64,000 nt of DNA from Candidatus Nitronauta litoralis (GTDB taxonomy: Bacteria; Nitrospinota; Nitrospinia; Nitrospinales; Nitrospinaceae): contig CP048685.1 in NCBI GenBank assembly GCA_015698285.1, positions 1,736,001 through 1,800,000 of the forward strand, read 5' to 3'. The notes beneath the pieces are model-generated. The model searched no databases. It saw only the letters and a list, made by a program, of their open reading frames with translations, and was not told the origin of the DNA. Positions 26,506 to 35,901 of this stretch are shown in pieces; position 1 is the first letter of the stretch, and each line of letters starts with the position of its first letter. The position numbers and the translations under genes were made by a program.

Positions 26506-28314
26506 TCAATTGAGCAGCGTTTCCAACTGATCGACCAGTCCGGTGAATGTGTCCAGCGCCGTTTCGACGGGATCCGGTGTGCTCATATCGACACCGGCGT
26601 CTTTTAAAAGATCGATGGGAAATTTTGACCCACCGCTTTTGAGGAAGTTCAGGTAGGCTTCCTGTTCCGCAGCTCCGCCATCCAGGACCCTTTGGGCCAG
26701 GGCGTAAGCAGCGGAAATTCCCGTCGCGTACTTATAGACATAAAACCCGAAATAAAAATGCGGGATGCGGAAACATTCCAGGTCAAGCTGAGGGTCCAGC
26801 TTCACACCCGGTCCAAAATACCGCTCCAGCAATTGATGGTAAAGCTCCTGAAAGGCATCGGCGGTAAGCGGTTGCCCCGCTTCTGCCGCGGCATAAATTT
26901 GATATTCGAATTCCGCAAACATGGTTTGCCGGATGAGTGTTCCGCGGAAATTATCGATTTCCCGGCAGACAAGATAGATGCGCATATCTTTACTGATGTC
27001 CTGGCTCAGGAGGTGCCGGGTCAACAGGGCCTCATTAAACGTTGAGGCAACTTCTGCTACGAAAACAGTGTAATCCGCATACAGGTAAGTCTGGTGGGTC
27101 CTCGAAAAATGTGAGTGCATCGAGTGACCCGCTTCGTGCGCCAGCGTGTACACGCTGTTGATATTGTCGTCCACATAATTCATCAGGATAAACGGGTTTG
27201 AATCATAACAACCCGAGGAGTAGGCACCACTGCGTTTGCCGGAGTTTTCGTAACGGTCGACCCAGCGGTCATCAAGTAAACCCTGACGAACGATAGCCCC
27301 GTATTCTCCACCCAGCGGATGGAGGGCCGCAGTGATTTCATCGACTGCTTCCTCAAAAGGCATATTCCATTGGCAATCTTTTACCAGCGATACATGGGTG
27401 TCATAGGTATGAAGTTCGTCAAGATCAAGAACGCGTTTTCTCAATTCAAAATATCGATACAAGGGCGATAGTTTGCGGTGAACGGCTTCGATCAGATTAT
27501 CATAAACCGATACCGGAATATCCTCTCCAAACAGGGCTCGCTCACGGGAAGTCTTGAAATTTCGGGCGTGGGTAAAAAAGGTATCCTTTTTGAGGCTTCC
27601 GCCGAGCAGGCTGGCCAGCGTGTGACGATGGGAATCGTACGATTGGTAGAACGTTTCAAAAGCATTTTTGCGAACGGCACGATCCTGCCGTTGGAGCAGG
27701 CTCATGAAATTTCCATGAGTGATGGTGATATCGCTTCCATCCTCATCCTTGATGCTGTCGAAAGTCATGTCGGCATTGTCGAGCATGCTGAAGACATTTC
27801 CAGGGGTACGGCCAATTTCAGAAGCACCTGCCAGAAGCGCTTCTTCTTTTGTCGACAAGGTGTGTTCTCGATATCGTAATTGCCGTTCAAGGTACAAACG
27901 GTAGAATTCAAGCTCTGGATCTTGAAGATAGGATGAGATGGTATCTTCAGGTATGGCCATGATTTCCGACATTATGAAGCTTCGGGCCTGTTGATACCTG
28001 GTGAGAAGCGTCATTGATTTTTCCAGGTTGCCCTGTTGCAACGCATTGGTCTTGTCTTCATCGGACCGTAAATGAGCAAAGGTGTATACCTTGTCCAGGA
28101 TGCGGGAATAGTTCATATCGAATTCAAGGCAAGCCTTGAGGTTGGCTGCGGATTCTCCAAGGGTTCCCTGGTAGGCAGCATAATCCTTAAGCTGTGAGTC
28201 CAGGGAACTCAGGTCTGCTTCCCATGCCTGGGAGGAAGCGTACAACCCATCCAGGTCCCACGTGTTTTGTTCCCGGACCTGATCTCGAGTAAGGGGTTCT
28301 GTTGAAGTGCTCAT
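26506..28314 (-). CDS. pepF: Oligoendopeptidase F (M3B metallopeptidase)
   Basis: Cytoplasmic zinc endopeptidase that degrades short peptides. The zinc motif HEAGHSMHSHF is present around residue 400 with the expected downstream Glu (NEALLTRHLL). The N-terminal half is the helical domain of PepF (DLDGLYASSQAWEADLSSL). Length 602 residues matches the family. It is followed (on its strand) by the disordered-protein gene 64 bp away and preceded by a 335-bp structured gap before valS. Confidence 0.94.
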   Translation of the reverse strand: MSTSTEPLTRDQVREQNTWDLDGLYASSQAWEADLSSLDSQLKDYAAYQGTLGESAANLKACLEFDMNYSRILDKVYTFAHLRSDEDKTNALQQGNLEKSMTLLTRYQQARSFIMSEIMAIPEDTISSYLQDPELEFYRLYLERQLRYREHTLSTKEEALLAGASEIGRTPGNVFSMLDNADMTFDSIKDEDGSDITITHGNFMSLLQRQDRAVRKNAFETFYQSYDSHRHTLASLLGGSLKKDTFFTHARNFKTSRERALFGEDIPVSVYDNLIEAVHRKLSPLYRYFELRKRVLDLDELHTYDTHVSLVKDCQWNMPFEEAVDEITAALHPLGGEYGAIVRQGLLDDRWVDRYENSGKRSGAYSSGCYDSNPFILMNYVDDNINSVYTLAHEAGHSMHSHFSRTHQTYLYADYTVFVAEVASTFNEALLTRHLLSQDISKDMRIYLVCREIDNFRGTLIRQTMFAEFEYQIYAAAEAGQPLTADAFQELYHQLLERYFGPGVKLDPQLDLECFRIPHFYFGFYVYKYATGISAAYALAQRVLDGGAAEQEAYLNFLKSGGSKFPIDLLKDAGVDMSTPDPVETALDTFTGLVDQLETLLN

Positions 28315-28429
28315 TAAATTAAGAAAACCATTTTTAAAAGAGTCTCAGATAATTCAAAACTTTCATTACTGGCAACGCGCTTTCTCCTGAAATCTACAGG
28401 AGAACTCGTTGTCAAAATTAATTTTTTCA

Positions 28430-28640
28430 GGTGCCCTGCAATCTTTTGCTTCTGGGCAATTTGGCCCTTTTCGGGCGGCTTACACGCAAGAGGTGAAAAT
28501 ACGAGCAGGATTTCTGTTCCCTCAGGTTTAGTAAGCTAATTTGATTAGTCGGCTACCTGCCGGCCAAAAGGTCCGTGGGTCATAGCCATCTTTTGGCGCC
28601 CCGGATAATCTGCGGCAATTTCAATTTCGATAGGTTGGAA
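28430..28640. other. Structured intergenic region between pepF and valS
   Basis: The 335-bp gap contains no gene but several stems: GCCAAAAG/CTTTTGGC (8 bp) around 28563-28597; nested GCAGG/CCTGC and AGCTAAT/ATTAG..GCT stems at 28505-28560; mutually exclusive GGGC/GCCC/GGGC elements at 28454-28476; and TCTCCTG/CAGGAGA at 28383-28403. This could be a small RNA or a leader of pepF. It matches no riboswitch consensus I can recall. Confidence 0.35.
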
Positions 28641-28649
28641 TAACGTCAC

Positions 28650-31307
28650 TCAGGACAGTGAGGAAATTGCCTGTTCAATCGTTTCTAAATGTGTTTGGAG
28701 TTTGGCTCGCTTCTCGGACAGTGAATCCTGTCGCTTTCGGTCTTTCTCAATAACTTCGGGAGGTGCCTTTTTAATGAACTCCGGGTTCGATAGTTTCTTA
28801 CTAATATTTATGAAGTCTTTTTCGATTTTTTTCAACTCTTTTTCTAGGCGTTTCTTTTCTTCCTCAAAATCCATCAACCCTTCAAGGTCGACATGCCCTT
28901 GCAGGTTACCATCAACAAAGGTGGCCGCAACCTTTGGTTTTTCCTTGTCGGCACCCAGGTGGAGTTCCTCAACCCTGGCTAACTCCTTGATATAGCGTGC
29001 AGATTTTTCAATCTCCGAAATAGTGTCCGGGTTTTCGCATTGAACAGTTACATTCAGTTTCTGTTTCGGACTCAGATTCATTTCGCCTCGAATATTCCGA
29101 ACTCCATTAATCACAGCCATCAAAATATTCATCCGGGATTCCGCCTCGGCAGAAGTTGCATTCAGGTCAGGCACCGGATATGGGGCGATCATGATGCTGT
29201 CGCCCTCTGCTGGAAGCTTTTGCCAGATCTCTTCAGTGATGAACGGCATGAAGGGATGCAGCAGTTTCAAGCTGGCTTCCAACACATGGATCAGAACATT
29301 TTGTGCAATGCGTTTTTCAGGACCATCGGAGAGCAATCGGGATTTAGAAAGCTCAATGTACCAGTCGCAAAACTCGTTCCAGATAAACTTGTAGATCGCA
29401 TGAGCGGCTTCATTGAATTTGAACTGGGTCAAGGTGCGATCAACTTCATGAACAGTGGCATTGAGACGACTCAGGATCCAGCGATCAGCCAATGTCCAAT
29501 TATCGGATTTTTCCAGGGCGCAGGTCCCGTTGTAGCCTTCCAGATTCATGAATGCGAACCGTGAGGCGTTCCAGAGTTTGTTGCAAAAATTTCGATACCC
29601 ATCAATACGGTCTTCAGCCAGTTTGATATCACGACCCTGTGCAGCAAAGGCAGCCAGTGTGAATCGGAGGGCATCGGTACCGTAGCGCTCCATCATCACC
29701 AAAGGATCAATTACGTTTCCCTTGGTCTTGCTCATCTTGGCACCCTCTGCATCCCGGATCAGTGCGTGGATATAAACATGCTCGAAGGGGATGTCGTCCA
29801 TGAATTTCAAACCCATCATGATCATCCGGGCTACCCAGAAAAACAGGATGTCGAATCCCGTGCACATCACGGTAGTCGGGTAAAACTTTTTGAGGGATTC
29901 CGTCTGGTCGGGCCAGCCAAGGGTGGAAAAGGGCCACAAGGCGGAACTGAACCACGTGTCGAGAACATCTGTTTCACGGGTGATTTCTTTTGAACCACAG
30001 CCGCTGCAAGCAGTCGGGTCTTCACGCGTGACGGTAAATTGGTCGCATTGTTTACAGTGCCATGCTGGAATTTGATGTCCCCACCAGATCTGGCGGGAAA
30101 TACACCAGTCGCGGATGTTTTCCATCCAGTCGAAGTAGGTGTTCTCCCAGAACTGTGGAGTGATGGTGATGCGTTTACTTTTGACAGCTTCAATCGCAGG
30201 CTCTGCAAGGGGTTTGGTTTTCACAAACCACTGTTTGGATAGATAGGGTTCTACGACTGTTCGACATCGGTAGCAATGCCCGACCTTGTGAACATGGTCC
30301 TCAATTGTGACGAGCAGTCCAGCGGTTTCAAGATCTTTAACAATATTGTCCCGTGCTTCCATCCGGTCCTGCCCTTTATAAGGGCCGCCCTCGGCATTGA
30401 TCCGGGCGTCGATGTCCATGACATTGATGGATGGAAGTTCGTGTCGTTTCCCAATTTCAAAATCGTTCGGGTCATGAGCCGGGGTCACCTTCAAAGCACC
30501 GGTTCCAAACTCGGTGTCGACATAATCATCAAGAATGATCGGAATTTCACGGTTGAGCAAAGGAAGAACAACGCTTTTTCCGTGATGAGCCTGATGCCGG
30601 TCATCATCCGGGTTGACTGCAACCGCAGTATCACCGAGCAGAGTCTCCGGACGTGTGGTGGCGACAACCAGTTCGCCTTCTCCTTCTTTAAACTTGTACC
30701 GGATGTGATACAGCTTTCCCGGTTTTTCTTCGTGCTCGACTTCAAGGTCTGATAAGGCCGTGTGGCAGCGCGGACACCAGTTGATGATGTAATCGCCTTT
30801 ATAGATCAGACCCTGTTCATAGAGGGTGACAAAAACTTCACGGACTGCTTTTGATAAACCCTCGTCCATGGTGAAGCGGTCGCGTTCCCAGTCGAGAGTG
30901 CACCCCATTCGCCTGAGTTGTTTGGTTATAGTCCCGCCGGATTCATCGCGCCATTTCCAGACCCGCTCAATAAATTGCTCACGTCCAATATCATGACGGT
31001 TGGTACCCTCTGCTTTTAATTGGCGTTCGACCACGTTTTGCGTGGCGATTCCGGCATGGTCCGTACCCGGTTGCCAAAGAGTGCTGAAACCGGACATTCG
31101 TTTCCAGCGGGCCAGAATATCCTGCAGCGTGTTGTTGAAGGCGTGACCGATATGAAGCGAGCCTGTGATGTTTGGCGGGGGGATCGCCATGGAAAAAGTT
31201 TCGCCAGGCCGGGTTTCATCTCCCTTTGCCAGACCCTTTTCGTCCCAGAACTGTATCCACCGTTCCTCGACGTTTTCCGGATTGTATTGTTTGTCCAACT
31301 GGATCAT
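28650..31307 (-). CDS. valS: Valyl-tRNA synthetase
   Basis: Class I aminoacyl-tRNA synthetase charging tRNA-Val. The HIGH motif is at residues 52-55 (NITGSLHIGHAF), the KMSKS-type loop is AKMSKTKGNVIDP near residue 525, and the editing domain contains TTRPETLLGDTAVAVNP. The C-terminal coiled coil (LEKELKKIEKDFINISKKLS) that clamps the tRNA is complete. 885 residues is normal. It is transcribed alone on the minus strand. No T-box leader is seen. Confidence 0.97.
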   Translation of the reverse strand: MIQLDKQYNPENVEERWIQFWDEKGLAKGDETRPGETFSMAIPPPNITGSLHIGHAFNNTLQDILARWKRMSGFSTLWQPGTDHAGIATQNVVERQLKAEGTNRHDIGREQFIERVWKWRDESGGTITKQLRRMGCTLDWERDRFTMDEGLSKAVREVFVTLYEQGLIYKGDYIINWCPRCHTALSDLEVEHEEKPGKLYHIRYKFKEGEGELVVATTRPETLLGDTAVAVNPDDDRHQAHHGKSVVLPLLNREIPIILDDYVDTEFGTGALKVTPAHDPNDFEIGKRHELPSINVMDIDARINAEGGPYKGQDRMEARDNIVKDLETAGLLVTIEDHVHKVGHCYRCRTVVEPYLSKQWFVKTKPLAEPAIEAVKSKRITITPQFWENTYFDWMENIRDWCISRQIWWGHQIPAWHCKQCDQFTVTREDPTACSGCGSKEITRETDVLDTWFSSALWPFSTLGWPDQTESLKKFYPTTVMCTGFDILFFWVARMIMMGLKFMDDIPFEHVYIHALIRDAEGAKMSKTKGNVIDPLVMMERYGTDALRFTLAAFAAQGRDIKLAEDRIDGYRNFCNKLWNASRFAFMNLEGYNGTCALEKSDNWTLADRWILSRLNATVHEVDRTLTQFKFNEAAHAIYKFIWNEFCDWYIELSKSRLLSDGPEKRIAQNVLIHVLEASLKLLHPFMPFITEEIWQKLPAEGDSIMIAPYPVPDLNATSAEAESRMNILMAVINGVRNIRGEMNLSPKQKLNVTVQCENPDTISEIEKSARYIKELARVEELHLGADKEKPKVAATFVDGNLQGHVDLEGLMDFEEEKKRLEKELKKIEKDFINISKKLSNPEFIKKAPPEVIEKDRKRQDSLSEKRAKLQTHLETIEQAISSLS

Positions 31308-31523
31308 TGATTATTTAGCTTGGAGTCGAAGACTCTTTAAATGCCTGATATTTCTAAAACCGTTAACTGGGTGAATTTAGAAATTGAGAGGCGAATTCTT
31401 ATTTCAATTCGATATTGAGCAGGGGCGCATTGTACAGCGGTCTACCCGGACAGCAAACAAATATTTTTTTCCCTGATCCCTGCTGCGAAGGGGATTCAAC
31501 GTTCCCTTGTCTATAAGCAGTGT

Positions 31524-32960
31524 TCAAGTCTGGTGCGTTTTACGGATTTCCTGGATTTCCTGACGGATGACTTCGCGGATAATGTCCGGAGCCATTTCCT
31601 GAACCACATCCCGCACAACCTTGTTGACCTGTTCGGAAATACCGGAAAGCTCTTTTTTCAGGTTACGGTCGAGGCCGGCCTCTAATACCCGGGCGGCGTG
31701 CTGGACCATGGCCTCCGTCATTTGTTCTTCACCAAAACCCGGCGGAACAGGGGGCGATTTTTTAGTTGTTTTTGCTGCGGGCTCCGTTCCCATTTGTTCA
31801 GCCAGAAAGGCCTGGCTTTCCCTGATAAGGTCAGGTGTTGCGTCGGTGGAGGCGGTTTCCGCTACTGGTGAAGGTGTCTGCTGAATTGATTCACGATTGA
31901 CTTCGCTGACAGATTGAAATGCCTGTTCAAGGTCTTCAACAGGGTCCGGATCTCGACGCGGTTCTCCCAGAATAAACTCAGGTGAAGTCGTGTCGCCTGC
32001 TTCCTGTTCCTCCGGCGGGCTTTCAGCAGGATCTGGATCCTCTGTTTCAGTTGCCATGGGTTCAACGGCCTCGGGCTCGGGGTTCGATGTCGGAACGGTA
32101 TCAGGCGGCATTCTGGATTCGTCAAAATCGGTCATCTGATCGTCAGTTAGTCGATAGGAGTAAACACTTTCCGTTTCTTCTTCTACTACATCTTCTACAG
32201 TTTCCGATGGTGGGGTGTCGGTCTCCTCAGGTTCCGAGAGGTCTTCCTCGGACAAAGCCACGGGTTCGACAATGGGTTCTTCATTTTCAGTGGCGATGTC
32301 TTCAGCACTCAATTCAATAACGGGTTCGGGTTCCGGCTCGGGTTCAGGTACGGTTTCCGTTTCAGTTTCAGGTTCTTTCCGCTCTGGTGTTTCTTCTAAA
32401 AGTTCATCGATAAGGTCATCGGGAGACAATCCGATTGCTTCTTCCTCTGCCTGGCTTTCCATATCATCCGCTGATAAAGCAACCGGCTCCTGGTAACCCT
32501 CCATATCTTCGGCGGAAAGGTTCAATGGGGCAGATTCATTGGCCGAGGTGTTTGATTCTTCTTCAACGACGTCCAAAGTATTTGGGATGCCTTCACCCGA
32601 CAACATCTGCTGGACCTTTGAAACGATGTCTTCAGATTTGAAAGGTTTTGAAAGATGGTCTTCGGCAGCGCAGGCTTCAAACGCCTTTTCATCGAATTCT
32701 TCGAAATCGCTGGAGAGCAGAATAACCCATCGCTTTTGATGGTCCGCAGAGCTTTTGATTTTTCGGCTGAGTTCAAAGCCGGTAATTCCGGGAAGCTCAA
32801 CATCCGCCATCACAATATCGGGATTAAACTGGTCCAGCATTCCCCAGGCTTCCTGTCCATTTGCAGCGCCCTTCACTTCCATGTCCTCGTTTTCAAATGC
32901 CAGGGCAACAATCTTCTGGATGGTGGGGCTGTCGTCAGCGACCAGGATTCTGGATGTCAT
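31524..32960 (-). CDS. Response regulator with long acidic repeat tail
   Basis: An N-terminal receiver domain (residues 1-125) has ILVADDSPT, phosphoacceptor Asp53 in MADVELPG and the conserved Lys in LSKPF. No DNA-binding or enzymatic output domain follows. Instead, residues 130-400 are strongly acidic and repeat a short motif (LSAEDM, LSADDM, LSPDDL, LSAEDI, LSEEDL), with an EPEPEPEPE stretch. The last 70 residues are an amphipathic helix (VQHAARVLEAGLDRNLKKELSG, EVIRQEIQEIRK). The layout suggests a scaffold or a polarity/motility regulator that binds partners through repeated linear motifs. No histidine kinase gene is adjacent. Confidence 0.85.
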   Translation of the reverse strand: MTSRILVADDSPTIQKIVALAFENEDMEVKGAANGQEAWGMLDQFNPDIVMADVELPGITGFELSRKIKSSADHQKRWVILLSSDFEEFDEKAFEACAAEDHLSKPFKSEDIVSKVQQMLSGEGIPNTLDVVEEESNTSANESAPLNLSAEDMEGYQEPVALSADDMESQAEEEAIGLSPDDLIDELLEETPERKEPETETETVPEPEPEPEPVIELSAEDIATENEEPIVEPVALSEEDLSEPEETDTPPSETVEDVVEEETESVYSYRLTDDQMTDFDESRMPPDTVPTSNPEPEAVEPMATETEDPDPAESPPEEQEAGDTTSPEFILGEPRRDPDPVEDLEQAFQSVSEVNRESIQQTPSPVAETASTDATPDLIRESQAFLAEQMGTEPAAKTTKKSPPVPPGFGEEQMTEAMVQHAARVLEAGLDRNLKKELSGISEQVNKVVRDVVQEMAPDIIREVIRQEIQEIRKTHQT

Positions 32961-33168
32961 AAGGGTTTGGGCATTGATGGGAAAGATAGATGCTGCTACT
33001 TAACCATTTGAATTATAACATACGAATTGCCATATCCGAAAAGCGGTGATTTGCAAACCCATACTGCTCTGCCTGAGACTTTTTGTAATGGGATACGGCA
33101 GTTAGTTCGCGAAGGGGTTGGTCTTTACTTACCATCAGATTTGATCCAGATGGGTGGCTAATGCGTTT

Positions 33169-33186
33169 CCTGAAAGGAACGACATC
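33169..33186. other. Small hairpin in gene-free gap 32961-33332
   Basis: CGTTTCCTGAAAGGAACG folds into a stem with a one-base bulge. Nothing else was recognised in this 372-bp gap, which lies upstream of the response regulator and downstream of the XRE gene. Confidence 0.3.
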
Positions 33187-33332
33187 CATCAGAACAAGAA
33201 CCAGAACGCGTAATAAAAAACTCCGGCTTATTTAAAAGAAAACAACTTCAGTAGAATGGTCTGTTGGAAGCTAAGGGACATGCTCATTCCTTGATACGGA
33301 TACTGCTAATGGGTGACCCCATAATATTGAAT

Positions 33333-33626
33333 CTACACCAGTGCTATGTGAAGTTCCCGGCCAACAGCCCGAGCGGCTTTCGCCATGGTGGCAAGTGTCA
33401 CATTAGGCGTTTCCGGGTCCAGTAAACGGTCCAACTGCCGCCGACTGGTTTGCATGCGATCGGCCATGGCCGTTTTGGAAATTCGGTTTTCTTCCATGGC
33501 TTTGCGTACCTGATCGGCCAGAATTTCTTTAATGGCCTGGTGCTCGCATTCTTCAAGAATTCCCTGCTCTCCAAGGAAATCATCGAAAGATGATCCGATT
33601 TGCTTGTTTTTGGGTTTTTTGCTCAT
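33333..33626 (-). CDS. XRE-type helix-turn-helix protein (HigA-like antitoxin)
   Basis: 97 residues. The helix-turn-helix is MEENRISKTAMADRMQTSRRQLDRLLDP, followed by NVTLATMAKAARAVGRELHIAL, the pattern of small antitoxin-type XRE proteins that pair with RelE/HigB-like toxins. No toxin gene is found on either side, so it may be an orphan antitoxin or a stand-alone regulator. It is likely self-regulated through the palindrome at 33691-33706, which lies about 65 bp before the start codon. Confidence 0.75.
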   Translation of the reverse strand: MSKKPKNKQIGSSFDDFLGEQGILEECEHQAIKEILADQVRKAMEENRISKTAMADRMQTSRRQLDRLLDPETPNVTLATMAKAARAVGRELHIALV

Positions 33627-33690
33627 TCGTCTTTAAGTGTTTTTTTAATTCGGCAATGATTTTCTTTTTAGGCCGGACCATATTCGAATG

Positions 33691-33706
33691 TGCCATATAT
33701 GACACA
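33691..33706. promoter_or_regulatory. Palindromic operator candidate for the XRE gene
   Basis: GTGCCATATATGACAC is a palindrome apart from one pair (GTGnCATATATGnCAC). Its position upstream of an XRE gene is where such proteins bind their own promoter. Confidence 0.5.
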
Positions 33707-33787
33707 GCGATTCAATTTTCAAGGCCCAATCCTAATAAAGGCTTTCAAGTTTGAGAGGTTTTGCAAGAACTGCTTGTCACGCCTTCT

Positions 33788-33811
33788 CAAGAACCTCTAT
33801 TCGCGTTCTTG
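33788..33811. repeat. Perfect 7-bp stem in gap before the PHP-like gene
   Basis: CAAGAAC and GTTCTTG are separated by 10 bases, with partial pairing continuing outward (TCTC/GAGA). The gap 33627-33963 otherwise holds no gene that I can support. Confidence 0.4.
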
Positions 33812-33963
33812 AATGAGACAATCAGGGAAGAACTCGCAATAAAGACTTTTTCAGCAACCTGTTAGCCGCAACCTTTAGAAAATGCTAACATAGAGATCTA
33901 TTCCTTGTGGCGCCATTCCGGTGTTGCACGAACGATAAAAAATTCAATCTCCTGCCGCCAAAA

Positions 33964-35889
33964 ATGATCCGTAACAGTCCCAGGTTAAAAATACCGGTTT
34001 CAATTGTCGGGTTACTCGTCGCCGTAATGCTGATCCTGCCTGTTAAAGCACAGGCTATTCCGCTTGATCTGGTGATAGATGTGAAATCCAAGTTCAGCGA
34101 CGGGTGTTTGTCGATCGAGAATCTGGCTGAGTTGGCCCAGCATCGTGGCATCCAGGGGATGGTGATTGCCGATCATGATCAGGTTTCGCTGGAATATGGT
34201 TTCCCACCACTGGAACGAATTCTGAAAAAAAAGGAAAGCGGTCCCTCGATTCTGGAAAGTGGGGCGACCACGTACCTGGCTGAAATTCGGCAGGTCAATG
34301 AAAGTTTTCCAAAAGTTCTCATCATACCGGGGGTGGAAACGGCCCCGTTTTATTACTGGACCGGCAGCCCCCTGGACAACAATCTGGTGGCGCACAACTG
34401 GGACAAGCATCTGCTGGTGGTCGGGCTCAATTCCCCAGATCAATATGAACAATTGCCCGCTCTCAACAGCAACGCCTCCTCAAGGTATGCTTCCAGATTT
34501 TACTGGCCTTTTTTCGCATATGTTGGAGGCACTATTTTCTTCCTGGTGCTGTTCGTCATAAAAAGGAAGCCAAGACTTTCAATGACAGCGGCTGTGTTGA
34601 TGGGAGTTCTGGCATTTAATGCGCATCCTTTCAGGAGCTCTCCTTTCGATGCCTACCATGGCGATGCAGGGGTCGCACCTTATAAAGAAACCATTGATTA
34701 TGCCAATGAGCTTGGAGGTTTGATTTTCTGGAACCATCTGGAATCACCCGCCGCCAATGGTGAACGCAAAGCAGGCAGTATGCAGTTGTCCACTCCTCTT
34801 CATCCCGAAGATCTGCTGTTGACTCACAACTACACCGGTTTTCAGGCGCTGGATGACAAGCCGGTACCGGCCAGCGCCCCTGGGAAGGAATGGGATCAGA
34901 CGTTGACCCAGTATCTGGACGACCAAAGGGCACATCCGGTTTGGGGCTACGGTGCCAACGATTACCATTGCGAGGATCAGGAAGGACATAAGCTGGGCGA
35001 AGTACGGACCGTGGTTCAGGTCGATACCAAGGATACGGCGTCGGTCTTAAAAGCCATGCGCCTCGGCCAGATGTATGCGGTGACGCAACCCAATGAATCG
35101 AGCCGGTTGTCTCTGGATGCGTTCGTTGTCGCCGACGGAACCCGCGGACGACAGGTGGGTGCAGGTGGCACCCTGATCTCGGGCGATTTTCCGGAAATTT
35201 CCATGGCTATCAGCTCCACAGGAGGCAAGGAAACTGCGGCAAAAATCAATATTATTCGAAGTGGGATGCTGGCAAAACAGGAAACGGTTTCGCTGCCCTA
35301 TCAGGGGAAATGGCGGGACCTCGAAGTCGATTTGAATGAACCGGTTTATTATCGTCTGGAAATTGAGGCCGAGGAAGGCGGACGGCTTTTGTCGAATCCG
35401 GTCTTTGTAAAATTTCAATCGGGACCTTTTATAGAAAACCAGGTTGCCGAAATTACAGAGAAGAAAGTAGCGGCGGGAGTGAAAATGCCCGCAGAGCCAG
35501 GTGCCCCGAAGTTGGCCGAGCCGGAAATACCTTCTCCATCGAAACCGGCAGCACCAACGGTGCCGGAGAAAGTGGCAAAGGTTCGGAAACCGAAGGTTGA
35601 AACCCCTGAAGCCAAAGCTCCAGAGAAACCTGTTATGAAGTCCCCGAAACCCGTTGCAGAACCACAGAAGACCTCAACAGGAAAAACCGTGATGACCCGG
35701 CTAAAGATGTTATCGATCCGATCCGGCCCGGGTTCCAAGTTTCCCCTGGTTGCGAAAGCAGAGAGGGATGAACCTCTGCAACTGGTGCGCGAAACCACGA
35801 TTATGCTGAGTGGCAAACCCTGGGTGATCGTGAAAAAGGATGGTAAGGAAGGTTACGTCTGGTCCGGTTTCCTGAAAGACGCGGGATAG
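33964..35889 (+). CDS. Secreted/membrane PHP-like protein with C-terminal SH3 domain
   Basis: 641 residues from ATG 33964, chosen because it begins a clean signal sequence (IPVSIVGLLVAVMLILPVKAQA); a GTG 19 codons earlier is less likely. The first domain resembles PHP phosphoesterases: DVKSKFSDGCLSIENLAELAQHR corresponds to the DLHxHTxxSDG start but lacks both first histidines, while IADHDQ and later HPF and NDYHCED keep other metal-type ligands. Two hydrophobic segments near residues 180-220 (FAYVGGTIFFLVLFVI, AAVLMGVLAFNA) interrupt it. A Pro/Lys/Ala-rich linker leads to a bacterial SH3 domain (LSIRSGPGSKFPLVAKAERDE ... GYVWSGFLKDAG) that probably binds cell wall. Confidence 0.72.
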   Translation: MIRNSPRLKIPVSIVGLLVAVMLILPVKAQAIPLDLVIDVKSKFSDGCLSIENLAELAQHRGIQGMVIADHDQVSLEYGFPPLERILKKKESGPSILESGATTYLAEIRQVNESFPKVLIIPGVETAPFYYWTGSPLDNNLVAHNWDKHLLVVGLNSPDQYEQLPALNSNASSRYASRFYWPFFAYVGGTIFFLVLFVIKRKPRLSMTAAVLMGVLAFNAHPFRSSPFDAYHGDAGVAPYKETIDYANELGGLIFWNHLESPAANGERKAGSMQLSTPLHPEDLLLTHNYTGFQALDDKPVPASAPGKEWDQTLTQYLDDQRAHPVWGYGANDYHCEDQEGHKLGEVRTVVQVDTKDTASVLKAMRLGQMYAVTQPNESSRLSLDAFVVADGTRGRQVGAGGTLISGDFPEISMAISSTGGKETAAKINIIRSGMLAKQETVSLPYQGKWRDLEVDLNEPVYYRLEIEAEEGGRLLSNPVFVKFQSGPFIENQVAEITEKKVAAGVKMPAEPGAPKLAEPEIPSPSKPAAPTVPEKVAKVRKPKVETPEAKAPEKPVMKSPKPVAEPQKTSTGKTVMTRLKMLSIRSGPGSKFPLVAKAERDEPLQLVRETTIMLSGKPWVIVKKDGKEGYVWSGFLKDAG

Positions 35890-35901
35890 AGGGTTTACCT
35901 A

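Noticed and set aside
28430-28640. Cyclic-di-GMP (GEMM) riboswitch or 6S RNA
   Set aside because: A GGTAGCC-like stretch and a GGGTCATAGCC stretch are present, but the conserved cores of both RNA classes could not be laid out; kept only as an unspecified structured region.
29040-29564. 174-codon plus-strand frame within valS
   Set aside because: valS is complete and unambiguous on the other strand; no ribosome site or recognisable product.
31308-31523. T-box leader upstream of valS
   Set aside because: No AGGGTGGNACCGCG-type T-box sequence or terminator/antiterminator pair is visible.
33600-33715. 38-codon frame upstream of the XRE gene as its missing toxin
   Set aside because: Too short, very lysine-rich, no ribosome site and runs into the XRE gene; not a RelE/HigB fold.
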